DNA of 64,000 nucleotides from NCBI GenBank assembly GCA_041399065.1, contig JAWKTN010000007.1, forward strand, positions 1-64,000, read 5' to 3'. The stretch is from JAGQPD01 sp020426865. Lineage in GTDB: Bacteria; Planctomycetota; Planctomycetia; Pirellulales; Pirellulaceae. Position 1 is the stretch's first letter; each line of letters opens with the position of its first letter. Both the position numbers and the translations under genes were made by a program. The notes below the pieces were generated by a model that had not been told where the DNA came from, searched no databases, and saw nothing but the letters and a program-made list of their open reading frames with translations. Positions 45,803 to 55,907 of this stretch are shown piece after piece.

Positions 45803-46990
45803 TCACAAAGATTCGTAAACCGCAAGCAGCCGATCACGCTGGTACTTCCACGCCAGTTCATCCTCGATTCGACGCCGCCCTGCCGTTCCCATCCTGGCCC
45901 GCAATTCAGCGTCGTTCATGAGCCGGACCAGTGCGTCGGCGTAACCTGCTACATCGTTATTAACAACATAGATCGCCGCATCCTCGGCAGTAATGCGGTT
46001 CTCGGCCGTATCGAACGCGACGACGGGTTTTCCTAGCGCCATATACTCCATGGTCTTGATCGTCGTGCAGCTGTCATTGTAGGGGTTGCTGGGATCCGGC
46101 GTCGCGCCGATATCAAAGGTGGCAATATAACGCGGAACATCGTGGAACGGAACTAGCCCGGTGAAAACAACATGGTCCTGCAAACAGAGTTCGTTTGCCA
46201 GCTTTTTCAACGATTCCAGGGACCTTCCGCTGCCAACCAATAGGCCCATGAAGTCGCTTCGTCCGCGATTCGTGCGTAGATGATGCAGCGCCCGGATCAG
46301 GCACTCGACACCATCCTGTTCCCCCATCTCTCCCACAAATCCGATGACCAAACGCTGAGACATTTGCCCCACATGCACCGGCACATGTTGTTGCCGAAAG
46401 AAAAAATCTGCTGGACCGTTCCGAACAACGGTGCAAGTGTCAGCATGGGCTCCACCCCGGCCCATTTGCGTCTTTCGCTGTGTTTCATTTGTGGAGATCA
46501 AGCGGTGAGCCCAGCGGCAGGAGATTCGCTCAAACATTAACAGGAGACGGTACAACACACGGTTGCGTCTACCTTGGGCCTGAAAGAGTTCGGGGGACAA
46601 GTCATGATGATCCATGACGAATTTCTTGCCCAAAATGCGGTAGAAGACACCGAGCAATCCGTTCAAGTCGGGCGGCATATGAATGTGGATAGCATCCATG
46701 CCGTGCCGCAACCAGACAGACAGAGAAATCGCCCCAGCGACAATCAGGCTATATCCATATTCCCAAACGTACCCCACGACGCCGCCAGTATCTCGCGGGG
46801 CAGGGTACCGGTAGACCCGCACACCATCCACCACATCCCAGCGATTTCCGTTCTTCTTGTCTCCTGGACAGATCACCGATACATCGTATCCGGCCTGAAC
46901 CAACGCGGTTGCCTCGAGGCACACTCGCGTGTCACCGGGATATCCACCGTTTTCCAGCACCATCACGATGCGGTATCGCCGTCTACTCAT
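45803..46990 (-). CDS. GT4-family glycosyltransferase
   Basis: A 395-residue retaining glycosyltransferase of GT-B fold. The N-terminal domain starts RYRIVMVLENGGYPGDTRV and has AIHIHMPPDLNG and MDHHDLSPELF. The C-terminal domain has RLVIGFVGEMGEQDGVECLI and the nucleotide-sugar site TIKTMEYMALGKPVVAFD, with the usual E-x7-E spacing around EYMALGKP. It lacks a signal peptide and is cytoplasmic or membrane-bound. It starts 85 bp after the PKS-NRPS gene on the same strand, so it may glycosylate the product, or it may serve surface glycans. Confidence 0.88.
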   Translation of the reverse strand: MSRRRYRIVMVLENGGYPGDTRVCLEATALVQAGYDVSVICPGDKKNGNRWDVVDGVRVYRYPAPRDTGGVVGYVWEYGYSLIVAGAISLSVWLRHGMDAIHIHMPPDLNGLLGVFYRILGKKFVMDHHDLSPELFQAQGRRNRVLYRLLLMFERISCRWAHRLISTNETQRKTQMGRGGAHADTCTVVRNGPADFFFRQQHVPVHVGQMSQRLVIGFVGEMGEQDGVECLIRALHHLRTNRGRSDFMGLLVGSGRSLESLKKLANELCLQDHVVFTGLVPFHDVPRYIATFDIGATPDPSNPYNDSCTTIKTMEYMALGKPVVAFDTAENRITAEDAAIYVVNNDVAGYADALVRLMNDAELRARMGTAGRRRIEDELAWKYQRDRLLAVYESL

Positions 46991-47075
46991 CTCTATCAAC
47001 TGCAAGGTCTCACACGCCACATCGAGGTCTTCGCTACCGCACGTTTGCGGCAGTCACATTCACGCCCATTCCACC

Positions 47076-50000
47076 CTACCTCATTGCGACGTCACGCCTC
47101 TTACTCCGCATACTGCTGCCCACGTTGGCCGAACTATCCTCAAATAACAATCCATTCGTGATCGCACGATCGATCTCCAGCGCCAGTTCCTGTACGTAGG
47201 GTTCCATCAGCATCCCAGCCGGATAAACTCGTAACTTCTTCTGCTCGACTCCGCCTTGAGCGATCGTCTTCCACCCAACTTCTGCACCGTTGAGTTCCGG
47301 ATAATTCAAGGCAGGACACAAATAGGTAATGCGCCCCGGATACGCTCGCGGACGATAGTGCTCCGCAATCCGGTCATTGTTCGCCCACAATGCGGCTAAT
47401 GATCGATCGACATTTCGGACCTGTGAAGCACTTCGCGATGATGGTACGATCGTATCCCGCCACACCTCCTGACGTCGTTTCAGTTCCCGCATCTTCCCTT
47501 GGACGAACATTCGCTTATCTTCCCTGCGCAAACGCCAATAGTTCTGCACATGAAAATTCAGGTTTTGAAACGAACGGACCCACCTGCCGGCCAACGAGGG
47601 CGGAGTAACATTCGCCCAGTTGTGGGCATCAAGCATTCCGAGGAATGCGACGTGTTCCCCCAAATCGAATAATTGGGTGGCAATTTCCAAGGCAATCGTG
47701 CCCCCCAAGCAATACCCCGCCAGCAAGTAGGGGCCCGACGGCTGGAGCTTCAGAATCTCTTCCAGATACGTCTTGGCCATCTCTTCGACCGTCGCCGGTA
47801 ATTCGTGACCGCCATCCAAGCCCAGCGCTTGAATGCCGTAGACGGGCAGGTCATCCGCCAGGTTCCGAGCCAGGTCATCGTAGATCAACACGTTCCCACC
47901 TGCGGCATGGACCAAAAACAATGGCGGCCGCGCCCCTCCCGCGCGCAAGGGAACCAGACAATTCCATTGCGGCTGCCAGTTCTCCGATCGTAGAATCGTC
48001 GCCAGTCCCGCAATTGTCCGGGCCTGCAACAGTGTTGCGAGCGGCAGACGCTTGCCGTATACCTTTTCGATCTCGCTGACTAGCTGCACGCCAAGCAATG
48101 AATGCCCACCTAACCGGAAAAAGTCATCATTCGTGCCAACCTTGGACACGCCCAACAATTGCTCCCACAAGCGAACAAGTTGCAATTCAATCTGATCAAT
48201 GGGCGCCTGGTAATCGTCGTGGGCTTGCGTCGTATCGACATCCAGCCGCATCAATGCGTTGCGATCCACCTTGTTGTTCGGCGTACGCGGCAGACGGTCC
48301 AACTCCACAAACAATGCTGGAACCATATACTTCGGCAGCTTCTCCTGTAACGCTGCTACAAGGCTTGCGACGTCCAACAAATCTCCGTCGGCGAGAACCA
48401 CATAAGCCACCAATCGTGAATCACCCGGTGCAAAGTCCTTGGCGATGACAGCACTGTCTTGCACGTTCGGCTGGGTCAACAGTACGGCCTCGATCTCTCC
48501 CAGCTCGATGCGATATCCTCGGATCTTCACCTGATTGTCCATACGCCCCAAGCACTCGATGCGCCCGTCAGCGAGATACCTGGCCGTGTCTCCCGTCCGG
48601 TAGAGGCGATTGCCGCGCCGCAATCGATCGGAAAGGGGATTGTCGATAAACTTCTCCTGCGTCAATTCGGGACGATGCAAGTACTCGTCCGCCAACCCCT
48701 CCCCGCCAATAAACAACTCTCCAGGCACACCCACAGGCATAGGCTGATGCCATTCGTCCATGATGTAGAGTTGCGTGTTGGCAATCGGCCGCCCGATCGA
48801 AATTGTGCCCGAGTCCCTTGAAAGCCGTTCCACACTCGACCACACCGTTGTTTCGGTCGGACCATACATGTTCCACAACTCAGAGCAGCGATCGAGCAGC
48901 GGATGCAGCAAGTCCCGAGGAAACGCCTCGCCACCGCAGAGGACCTTCAATGTTGACAGACCTTTCCATCCCGAACTGATCATCATCCGCCACGTTACCG
49001 GTGTCGCTTGCATGATCGTCACACCGTGTTCTTTTACAAGCGAGACGAGCTTCTGCCCATCGGCTGCCTCTTCCGCCGACGCAATCACGACGCGACCGCC
49101 AGCCAGTATCGGCAGGAAGAGTTCAAGACCCGCAATGTCAAATGACAAAGTGGTCACTGCCAACAGCACGTCCTCGGGTGTCATTCCTGGCTGTTGCTGC
49201 ATGGAGCACAGAAAATTCACGAATGCTCGTTGCGAGATCTTTACACCCTTGGGTCGTCCGGTGGACCCCGATGTGTAGATTACGTAGGCCAGTTTGCCTG
49301 CCGTCGGTATCACATCGGGACAACTGTCTGGCCATGCTGCCGGCCCACTATCCGATCCATGATCCAGTTCCACGATCTCTCGATCGCGCGACTCTACCAA
49401 ACGACGATATGCTCGATGCGCAACCGCCACCGTCGCTTCCGAATCGTGAAGCATATATTGAATTCGGTCGAGCGGGAAATTCGGATCGATGGGCACGTAA
49501 GCGGCCCCCGTCTTCAGAATACCGAGCAAACCGACCAGCATCTCGGGTGAACGTTCCGAACATAGGGCAACCAGTGCCCCCGGCGCAACCCCTTTGGCAA
49601 TCAAGCAGTTCGCCAGTCGATTCGATTGTTCGTCCAATTCACGATACGTCAGGGATTGGCCGTGCCCTTCGACAGCGATTTCGTCCGGCCTACGTTTTGC
49701 CTGGGCGACAAATAGCTCCTGGACCGTCTTGTCGAGCGGAAGCGGCATATCGGTCGCATTCCATTCCACGAACATACGATCGCACGACTCTCCCGCAATC
49801 AGCGGCACCTGCCCTAGCTGATCAGCCCCTGCGATCAATCCGCGAATAAATAATTCAAACTGCTGCAAACGGTCCGCAATTGAGTCCGCAGTAAAAACGT
49901 CGGTGTTAAAGGTGCATTCCAATTCCATCCGGTCGTACCCGCGAATGATATTGAAGAACCAATCAAAGTTCTCAAAACGACGTGGATTGGTCCCAATTTT

Positions 50001-53000
50001 CGTCGCCAAGCCGCTGAACGACGCGCCCGCATGATCTGGATCCATATTCAACACAATCGATACCAATGGTGGTCTCGATGGATCGCGGACGACTCGTAGC
50101 TTCTTCAGCAACGTTCCAAATGTAATGTCCTTCCTATCGAACGCCTCCAATAATTGAATCTTCGCGTTTGTGACATGCTGCTTGAAGGGCTGGTGTCGAT
50201 CCACACTCACCCGAATGGGCAACAAGTTCGCGGTGTGCCCGACAAGATTGTGTTGGCCGGTCATCGCCTGGTCCGCCGCCACGATTGCCACAACAAAATC
50301 ATCCTGACCCGACAATCGTTCAAGATATGCCGTAAACGCCCCAAACAGCCAGGCAAACACCGAGCAGCCATGCTTGGCGGCCGCAGACGCGATCGCACGC
50401 ACGACCTCTGCATCCAAGTCGCGACTGATTCGTTCCGCCGAAAACGTCTTGTACTCGGGGCGTGGTTTGTCGCTCGGTAGACTGACGACCGGCGGCGGAT
50501 TGTCAAGCCGTTCCAACCAGAATCGCTCGGTCTCTTTCGTCTCAACAGAATCGACGCGAGTTGACTCGGCCATCGCGTAATCGACAAATGACGTAGCATC
50601 ATCCAATTTGGCAACACGGTTCTCGCACGCAGCGGAATACATTTTGCCTAAATCGTGGACCAGCACACCGCAAGAATACCCGTCGGCGACAATATGATGG
50701 GCGGTGAGGAAGAGCTCGTAGCGATCTGCGGCAAGTTGCACAATGCATGCGCGCACCAACGGCCCCTGCTGCAGATCAAACGGCGTGAGTCCCTCGTTGT
50801 CTCGTAACCGTTCCCACGCCGCGTGCTGTTCTTCGAGCGACAATTCCGTCAAATCGTGCAACGGCACATCAAGCGTCAACGAAGACACCACGCGCTGCGA
50901 CTGGCCGTCGGCGGCAACGACGATTCGCAACGCGTCATGCCTGGCGACGAGCTGCGTCAACGCAGTTCGCATGGCACCGATATTCAAATGGCCACTGAAC
51001 TGCAATCGGAGCGGCTGATTGTAGGAGCAATTCAGATCATCGCTCATGGATGCCGCAAGCCAGATTTCTTCCTGGGCCGCGGTAAGTGGTATCTGTCCAT
51101 CGGCAAGCTTGGCGGGTTTTGCGGCGGTGATCGGCAGGCGTTCGTCCATCTCCTCACCCGCTCTCGGTAGGAAACCTTCCCGTTGCATTTCCTCAAGGCT
51201 CGACTGCATGGCTGTCAGAAGCTTTTGACAATCGTCGTCCGTATGCTCGGTCGAAAAAATGAACAACCGATTCTCGAAAATGTGGATACCACGTTCGCGC
51301 AGGTGGTAAAACAGCAAACCACCGTATGTGAACTCTGGCGGCACCGAGACATAGACCAGCGAACTAAAGTGGCTCAGATGGTAAGGGGCCCGATACTTAT
51401 CAAAGAGCTTACGGAACTCCACGGCGACAGCATTGGCCTTTTGTGCCACCCGCTGCTGCAGTCCCGGGCCCTCTCCCTTCAACTTCGTCAGCACCCCCTT
51501 GGCGGCGGCCAGTGCTAACGGATGGCGTACAAAGGTCCCGGCAAAAAACGTCACACCGACCTCGGGCGCCGAGTCGTCACCGTACTGCCATGGGCCACCA
51601 TCTAGCGCATCCATGAACTTGGCCCTGCCCGTGACGACACCAATCGGCACGCCACCGCCAACGACCTTACCGTACGTCGCCAAATCCGCTCGAATACCGA
51701 AATACGCCTGCGCGCCCCCTGGTTCCAGCCGGAACCCTGTTACGACTTCATCAAAGACGAGCGCCGTTCCGGTAGCCTCAGTAATGACGCGAAGTTGTTG
51801 CAAGAACTCGCGTGGGACCAAGTCCAATCGCCGTGCCTGCACCGGCTCGACGAGTACCGCCGCAATATCATCACCATAGCGTTCGATGATCTCGAGTGAC
51901 TCTTGACTGCCATATTTTAGGACAATGATCTCGCCAAACGTTCCGTGCGGGATCCCAGGCGCCGTCGGCATGCAGTGCAGTTCACCGTTCCGCACCACGG
52001 GCCGCGCAAGAACTTCGTCGAAGATCCCGTGATAGGCGCCTTCGAATATGACGATCTTATCTCGAGCTGTCACGGTGCGCGAAACACGGATTGCTGCGAG
52101 CACAGCCTCGGACCCGGAGCTACAGAACCCAACGCGTTCGGCACCGGTCAATTCTTGAACCAACCGGGCCACTTCGCCCGCCATCGGATGGATCGGTCCC
52201 GTTTCGAAGCCGGCATCGAGCTGCTTCTTCACGGCTTCAACAACAACAGGCGGCCGATGTCCCAGCAGGCTGGCGCCAAAGCCCATCACGAAATCGACGT
52301 ATTCGTTTCCGTCGACGTCCCACACCCTGGATCCTTCGGATCGCACCGTGTGAATCGCGTACACGGCCTCCTTCCATACCCCTTTGAATCCCGCCACACT
52401 GCGAGGATCAGCGAGCAGTGCCCGATTTTCCGACGCCAGTTTTTTCGATGTTGCCGTCTTCGCTGTATAACGAGCGATGAACTGTTCGAGCCGCGTTTTT
52501 TGCTCGTCACTCAACGTGTGTGCCCGACTCCGATCCAACGGGCGATACGGCCCATGACTCACCTGAGATGACTCACCCTGCCCACTGACTTTGATGCCCG
52601 GCTTCCCCTGCTGCCTCACTTCCAACGAACCTGGCGTTGCCGCTGCTTGTCGTCGAAGTTGCTGCACCAAGTGACTGGTCGTTGCAACGTGCTGTTCCAA
52701 CAAGCCCAGATAGTCCTGACTGTCACTGGTAATTCCACCGATCGCGACTTGCTGTCCCGAAGGCAAGAATGTGGCAACTGCGCTGTCCGGCACCGCCATC
52801 GAACCTGCAGCAACGGCCGGCGAAACAGATTCGGCCGCATTCTTTTCTTCAGGAAGAGCCTTATCCAAGTAATCGGCAATCGCGTCAATGGACGTAAGCT
52901 CCTGCATCAATTGCCGGAACGTCACCTTGGTTTGATAGCGAGATTGAAGTAACGTGGCGACTTGGGTCAATAAGAGAGAATCCAACCCAAATTCAAACAG

Positions 53001-55907
53001 CGACGCTTGCACGTCTGCGTGGGACAGGTCAATGCCCGAAAGTTCTTCGAGCAAGGAACTCACCTCGGAAATCAATCTGGTCTTCCGCGGCGGTGACACC
53101 GCGGACCGTCCTGAGCTCGATTTCTCACACGCAGCCGCAACGACTCCCAATGACGTCCCCGGAGAATCTGTGGAACCGGTCGCATGGTCATCATTCGCGT
53201 CATTGGTCGCGTTCGGCTGGGCATCGGCAAGCCGTTGCTCCGAGGTGTGCGCTTTTGACGGCGATGTTGGCCAACACCTAGTTCGCGCGAAAGGGTAGGT
53301 CGGCAACGTCACTCGCCGCCGTCGTTGGTTCGCATAGAATTGCTGCCAATCGATGGCGACGCCCGACAGCCAAAGTGCACCCAGAGCGCTGAAGATACCT
53401 GGGCCACCGGGCTCTTCGTCATAGGGCATCGACGTCACCACGCGCTGTGATTTATTGCGAGCCGGATGCTGCAACGCCAACTGAGTCAACCCGCTTCCCG
53501 GCCCCACCTCAAGCAGCACATGGCCGGAATCTTTAAACAGTTGTTGCACGCCATCGGAAAATCGCACGGCATCGCGAACGTGCGTCGCCCAGTATTCCGG
53601 GCTCGTTGCCTGGTCCGGTTGAATCCATTGCGCCGTAACATTCGAAACGTATGGAATCTGCGGCGCTGCTAACGAAACGCTCCGGAGTACCTCCGTAAAT
53701 GGCGCCACCACCGGATCCATCATTTGCGAATGGAACGCATGGGATGTCCGTAAGCGTTTGGCGACGATACCTCGCTCAGCCAACACCAACTCCAGTTGAT
53801 CAACCGCTGCATGTGTGCCAGAAACAACACACAGCGAAGGAGAATTCACGGCGGCAATCGCCAATTCCCCATTCAACAACGGCAGTACGTCCGACTCCGC
53901 CGCGCGGACCGAGAGCATGGATCCGTCCGGCATCGACTGCACAAGTTGCGCACGACGGGCAATTAGGGTCAGCGCGTCTTCCAACGACATGACACCTGCC
54001 AGGCATGCGGCAACAAACTCGCCGACGCTGTGACCGATCATGGCGGTGGGACGGACTCCCCAGCTCATCCAGAGCATCGCCATCGCATACTCGATGACGA
54101 ACAGGGCAGGTTGCGTGAACCTGGTCTGCCGAACCTTTTCCGATGCCAGCTCCTCTTCATGTTCTAGCGGAAACAGTATATGACGAAGATCTTCCCCCAA
54201 ACTTGGCAGCAGCAGCCTTGCGCACTGGTCCACGACGTCCCGGAAGACATCTTCCTGGCCGTACAGCTCCCTCCCCATGCCAGAAAATTGTGCTCCTTGC
54301 CCAGGAAACATGAAGACAATCGGAGGGTCATTATGTTCTTGCATCCCGTGCCCAGATCGCGGGCTCTTGGGATTTCGAAGCTGTTCGCATGCCGTTTCAA
54401 TATTGTCGCATGCAACGTATTGCCGATGCGCAAATTCCGTGCGGCCAATCTGCAGCGTATACGCAACATCCGACAACAGTAGGCCTGGATTCTGTTGCAG
54501 GTGGTCGGCCAATCGCACGCGCATGCGATCAAGTGCGTCTGGGGTCTTGGCACTGAGTAGCAGCAGCTGTTGACGACGGGATGGACCATCGGTGGCCACA
54601 GGCGGCGCCTGCTGAACGACCACATGTGCATTGGTTCCGCCAGTACCGAACGAACTGACGCCGGCACAACGAGGCTTCCCACGATCGGTCGTCCAGTCTT
54701 TGAGCGTGGAATTCACGTAGAAGGGAGAGTTTTCCAGGTCCAACTTCGGATTTGGGCTCTCAAAATGCAGGCTCGCCGGAATCTGGGCATGATGGAGCGA
54801 CAGGGCGGTCTTGATCAACCCAGTCGCACCCGAAGCAGCGTCCAAATGCCCGACGTTGCTCTTCACCGATCCAAGTCCACAAAACTGCTTGCGGGACGTC
54901 CCCCGGCGAAACGCGTCGGTCAGTGCCGCGACCTCGATTGGGTCGCCCACCGGCGTCGCGGTCCCATGCGATTCGATATACGTGACGTCCTCAGGCTCGA
55001 CCCCCGCCATTGCCTGGGCCAACGCGATCACCTCCGCTTGCCCCTGAATCCCGGGCGCTGTAAAGCTGACTCGATCCGCACCGTCATTGTTGAGCGCAAA
55101 TCCTCTGATCACACCAAAGATCTGATCGCCATCAGCAACGGCTTCGTCGACTCGCTTTAGGACGAGCAGTGCCAGTCCATTGCTGAACGTCGTTCCTTGT
55201 GCATTGGCGTCGAAGGTGCGAGTCCGCCCGTCTGGCGATCCAATGTTGCCTTCCTGAAACAGGTACCCTCGTTCCTGTGGTACCGTTACCGAAACGCCAC
55301 CGGCAATCGCCATATCGCACTGATACGTCAGTAGCGACTGGCATGCTTGACAGATCGCTGTGAGCGAACTGGAACAGGCTGTATCCAGGCTGATGGCGGG
55401 ACCGTTCAAGTTCAGTTTGTATGCGGCGCGAGTGGCAATATAATCCTTCTCATTGCCAAACATCACTTGCTCGCGTCCGACAAGCTGCATCAATTCGGGG
55501 CGATGATGCAATTCCTGAAGATAATAGGTATTGAATGTGGCTCCACAGTAGATCCCGACTGGTACGTTGATTCGCCCAGGAGCATATCCGGCACGCTCCA
55601 AGGCCTCCCAGCATCCCTCAAGAAACACTCGATGCTGCGGATCCATCACCTCTGCCTCTTTGGGATGGATACCGAAAAATTCGCGATCAAAGCAATCCGC
55701 GTCCCGCAGCACTCCACGGGCGGGAACATAGTTCCCTTCCTTCCGTAGCCTATCGACATCCAACCCGGCACGCGCCAGTTCCTCGTCACTAAAGAACGAT
55801 ACGGTGTCTCGTCCCGCGACTAAGTTTTGCCAGAATTCTTCAACCGACTCCGCGCCAGGAAAGCGCCCGTGCATGCCAATAATGGCGATTCCCTCAAGTT
55901 CACTCAT
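47076..55907 (-). CDS. Hybrid PKS-NRPS: KS-AT-ACP-AMT-C-A-PCP-TE
   Basis: A 2943-residue megasynthase. KS (5-430) has Cys in DTACSSS, HGTATPVGDP and NVGHLD. AT (528-830) has GHSVGE and HAFH, as in malonyl-specific domains. ACP Ser is in FGLDSL (977). A class III aminotransferase (1130-1580) has its PLP Lys in YGKVVGGG (1414). C (1605-2035) has HHIVADG. A (2060-2545) shows pocket residues D-I-L-Q-L-G-M-V-W-K, close to Gly codes I remember. PCP Ser is in LGGHSL (2603). TE (2660-2925) has GYCLGG with Cys as nucleophile. No KR, DH or ER is seen, so the beta-keto group is probably aminated. It overlaps the preceding NRPS gene by 4 bp. The KS-AT-ACP-AMT-C order recalls McyE and MycA. Confidence 0.93.
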   Translation of the reverse strand: MSELEGIAIIGMHGRFPGAESVEEFWQNLVAGRDTVSFFSDEELARAGLDVDRLRKEGNYVPARGVLRDADCFDREFFGIHPKEAEVMDPQHRVFLEGCWEALERAGYAPGRINVPVGIYCGATFNTYYLQELHHRPELMQLVGREQVMFGNEKDYIATRAAYKLNLNGPAISLDTACSSSLTAICQACQSLLTYQCDMAIAGGVSVTVPQERGYLFQEGNIGSPDGRTRTFDANAQGTTFSNGLALLVLKRVDEAVADGDQIFGVIRGFALNNDGADRVSFTAPGIQGQAEVIALAQAMAGVEPEDVTYIESHGTATPVGDPIEVAALTDAFRRGTSRKQFCGLGSVKSNVGHLDAASGATGLIKTALSLHHAQIPASLHFESPNPKLDLENSPFYVNSTLKDWTTDRGKPRCAGVSSFGTGGTNAHVVVQQAPPVATDGPSRRQQLLLLSAKTPDALDRMRVRLADHLQQNPGLLLSDVAYTLQIGRTEFAHRQYVACDNIETACEQLRNPKSPRSGHGMQEHNDPPIVFMFPGQGAQFSGMGRELYGQEDVFRDVVDQCARLLLPSLGEDLRHILFPLEHEEELASEKVRQTRFTQPALFVIEYAMAMLWMSWGVRPTAMIGHSVGEFVAACLAGVMSLEDALTLIARRAQLVQSMPDGSMLSVRAAESDVLPLLNGELAIAAVNSPSLCVVSGTHAAVDQLELVLAERGIVAKRLRTSHAFHSQMMDPVVAPFTEVLRSVSLAAPQIPYVSNVTAQWIQPDQATSPEYWATHVRDAVRFSDGVQQLFKDSGHVLLEVGPGSGLTQLALQHPARNKSQRVVTSMPYDEEPGGPGIFSALGALWLSGVAIDWQQFYANQRRRRVTLPTYPFARTRCWPTSPSKAHTSEQRLADAQPNATNDANDDHATGSTDSPGTSLGVVAAACEKSSSGRSAVSPPRKTRLISEVSSLLEELSGIDLSHADVQASLFEFGLDSLLLTQVATLLQSRYQTKVTFRQLMQELTSIDAIADYLDKALPEEKNAAESVSPAVAAGSMAVPDSAVATFLPSGQQVAIGGITSDSQDYLGLLEQHVATTSHLVQQLRRQAAATPGSLEVRQQGKPGIKVSGQGESSQVSHGPYRPLDRSRAHTLSDEQKTRLEQFIARYTAKTATSKKLASENRALLADPRSVAGFKGVWKEAVYAIHTVRSEGSRVWDVDGNEYVDFVMGFGASLLGHRPPVVVEAVKKQLDAGFETGPIHPMAGEVARLVQELTGAERVGFCSSGSEAVLAAIRVSRTVTARDKIVIFEGAYHGIFDEVLARPVVRNGELHCMPTAPGIPHGTFGEIIVLKYGSQESLEIIERYGDDIAAVLVEPVQARRLDLVPREFLQQLRVITEATGTALVFDEVVTGFRLEPGGAQAYFGIRADLATYGKVVGGGVPIGVVTGRAKFMDALDGGPWQYGDDSAPEVGVTFFAGTFVRHPLALAAAKGVLTKLKGEGPGLQQRVAQKANAVAVEFRKLFDKYRAPYHLSHFSSLVYVSVPPEFTYGGLLFYHLRERGIHIFENRLFIFSTEHTDDDCQKLLTAMQSSLEEMQREGFLPRAGEEMDERLPITAAKPAKLADGQIPLTAAQEEIWLAASMSDDLNCSYNQPLRLQFSGHLNIGAMRTALTQLVARHDALRIVVAADGQSQRVVSSLTLDVPLHDLTELSLEEQHAAWERLRDNEGLTPFDLQQGPLVRACIVQLAADRYELFLTAHHIVADGYSCGVLVHDLGKMYSAACENRVAKLDDATSFVDYAMAESTRVDSVETKETERFWLERLDNPPPVVSLPSDKPRPEYKTFSAERISRDLDAEVVRAIASAAAKHGCSVFAWLFGAFTAYLERLSGQDDFVVAIVAADQAMTGQHNLVGHTANLLPIRVSVDRHQPFKQHVTNAKIQLLEAFDRKDITFGTLLKKLRVVRDPSRPPLVSIVLNMDPDHAGASFSGLATKIGTNPRRFENFDWFFNIIRGYDRMELECTFNTDVFTADSIADRLQQFELFIRGLIAGADQLGQVPLIAGESCDRMFVEWNATDMPLPLDKTVQELFVAQAKRRPDEIAVEGHGQSLTYRELDEQSNRLANCLIAKGVAPGALVALCSERSPEMLVGLLGILKTGAAYVPIDPNFPLDRIQYMLHDSEATVAVAHRAYRRLVESRDREIVELDHGSDSGPAAWPDSCPDVIPTAGKLAYVIYTSGSTGRPKGVKISQRAFVNFLCSMQQQPGMTPEDVLLAVTTLSFDIAGLELFLPILAGGRVVIASAEEAADGQKLVSLVKEHGVTIMQATPVTWRMMISSGWKGLSTLKVLCGGEAFPRDLLHPLLDRCSELWNMYGPTETTVWSSVERLSRDSGTISIGRPIANTQLYIMDEWHQPMPVGVPGELFIGGEGLADEYLHRPELTQEKFIDNPLSDRLRRGNRLYRTGDTARYLADGRIECLGRMDNQVKIRGYRIELGEIEAVLLTQPNVQDSAVIAKDFAPGDSRLVAYVVLADGDLLDVASLVAALQEKLPKYMVPALFVELDRLPRTPNNKVDRNALMRLDVDTTQAHDDYQAPIDQIELQLVRLWEQLLGVSKVGTNDDFFRLGGHSLLGVQLVSEIEKVYGKRLPLATLLQARTIAGLATILRSENWQPQWNCLVPLRAGGARPPLFLVHAAGGNVLIYDDLARNLADDLPVYGIQALGLDGGHELPATVEEMAKTYLEEILKLQPSGPYLLAGYCLGGTIALEIATQLFDLGEHVAFLGMLDAHNWANVTPPSLAGRWVRSFQNLNFHVQNYWRLRREDKRMFVQGKMRELKRRQEVWRDTIVPSSRSASQVRNVDRSLAALWANNDRIAEHYRPRAYPGRITYLCPALNYPELNGAEVGWKTIAQGGVEQKKLRVYPAGMLMEPYVQELALEIDRAITNGLLFEDSSANVGSSMRSKRRDVAMR

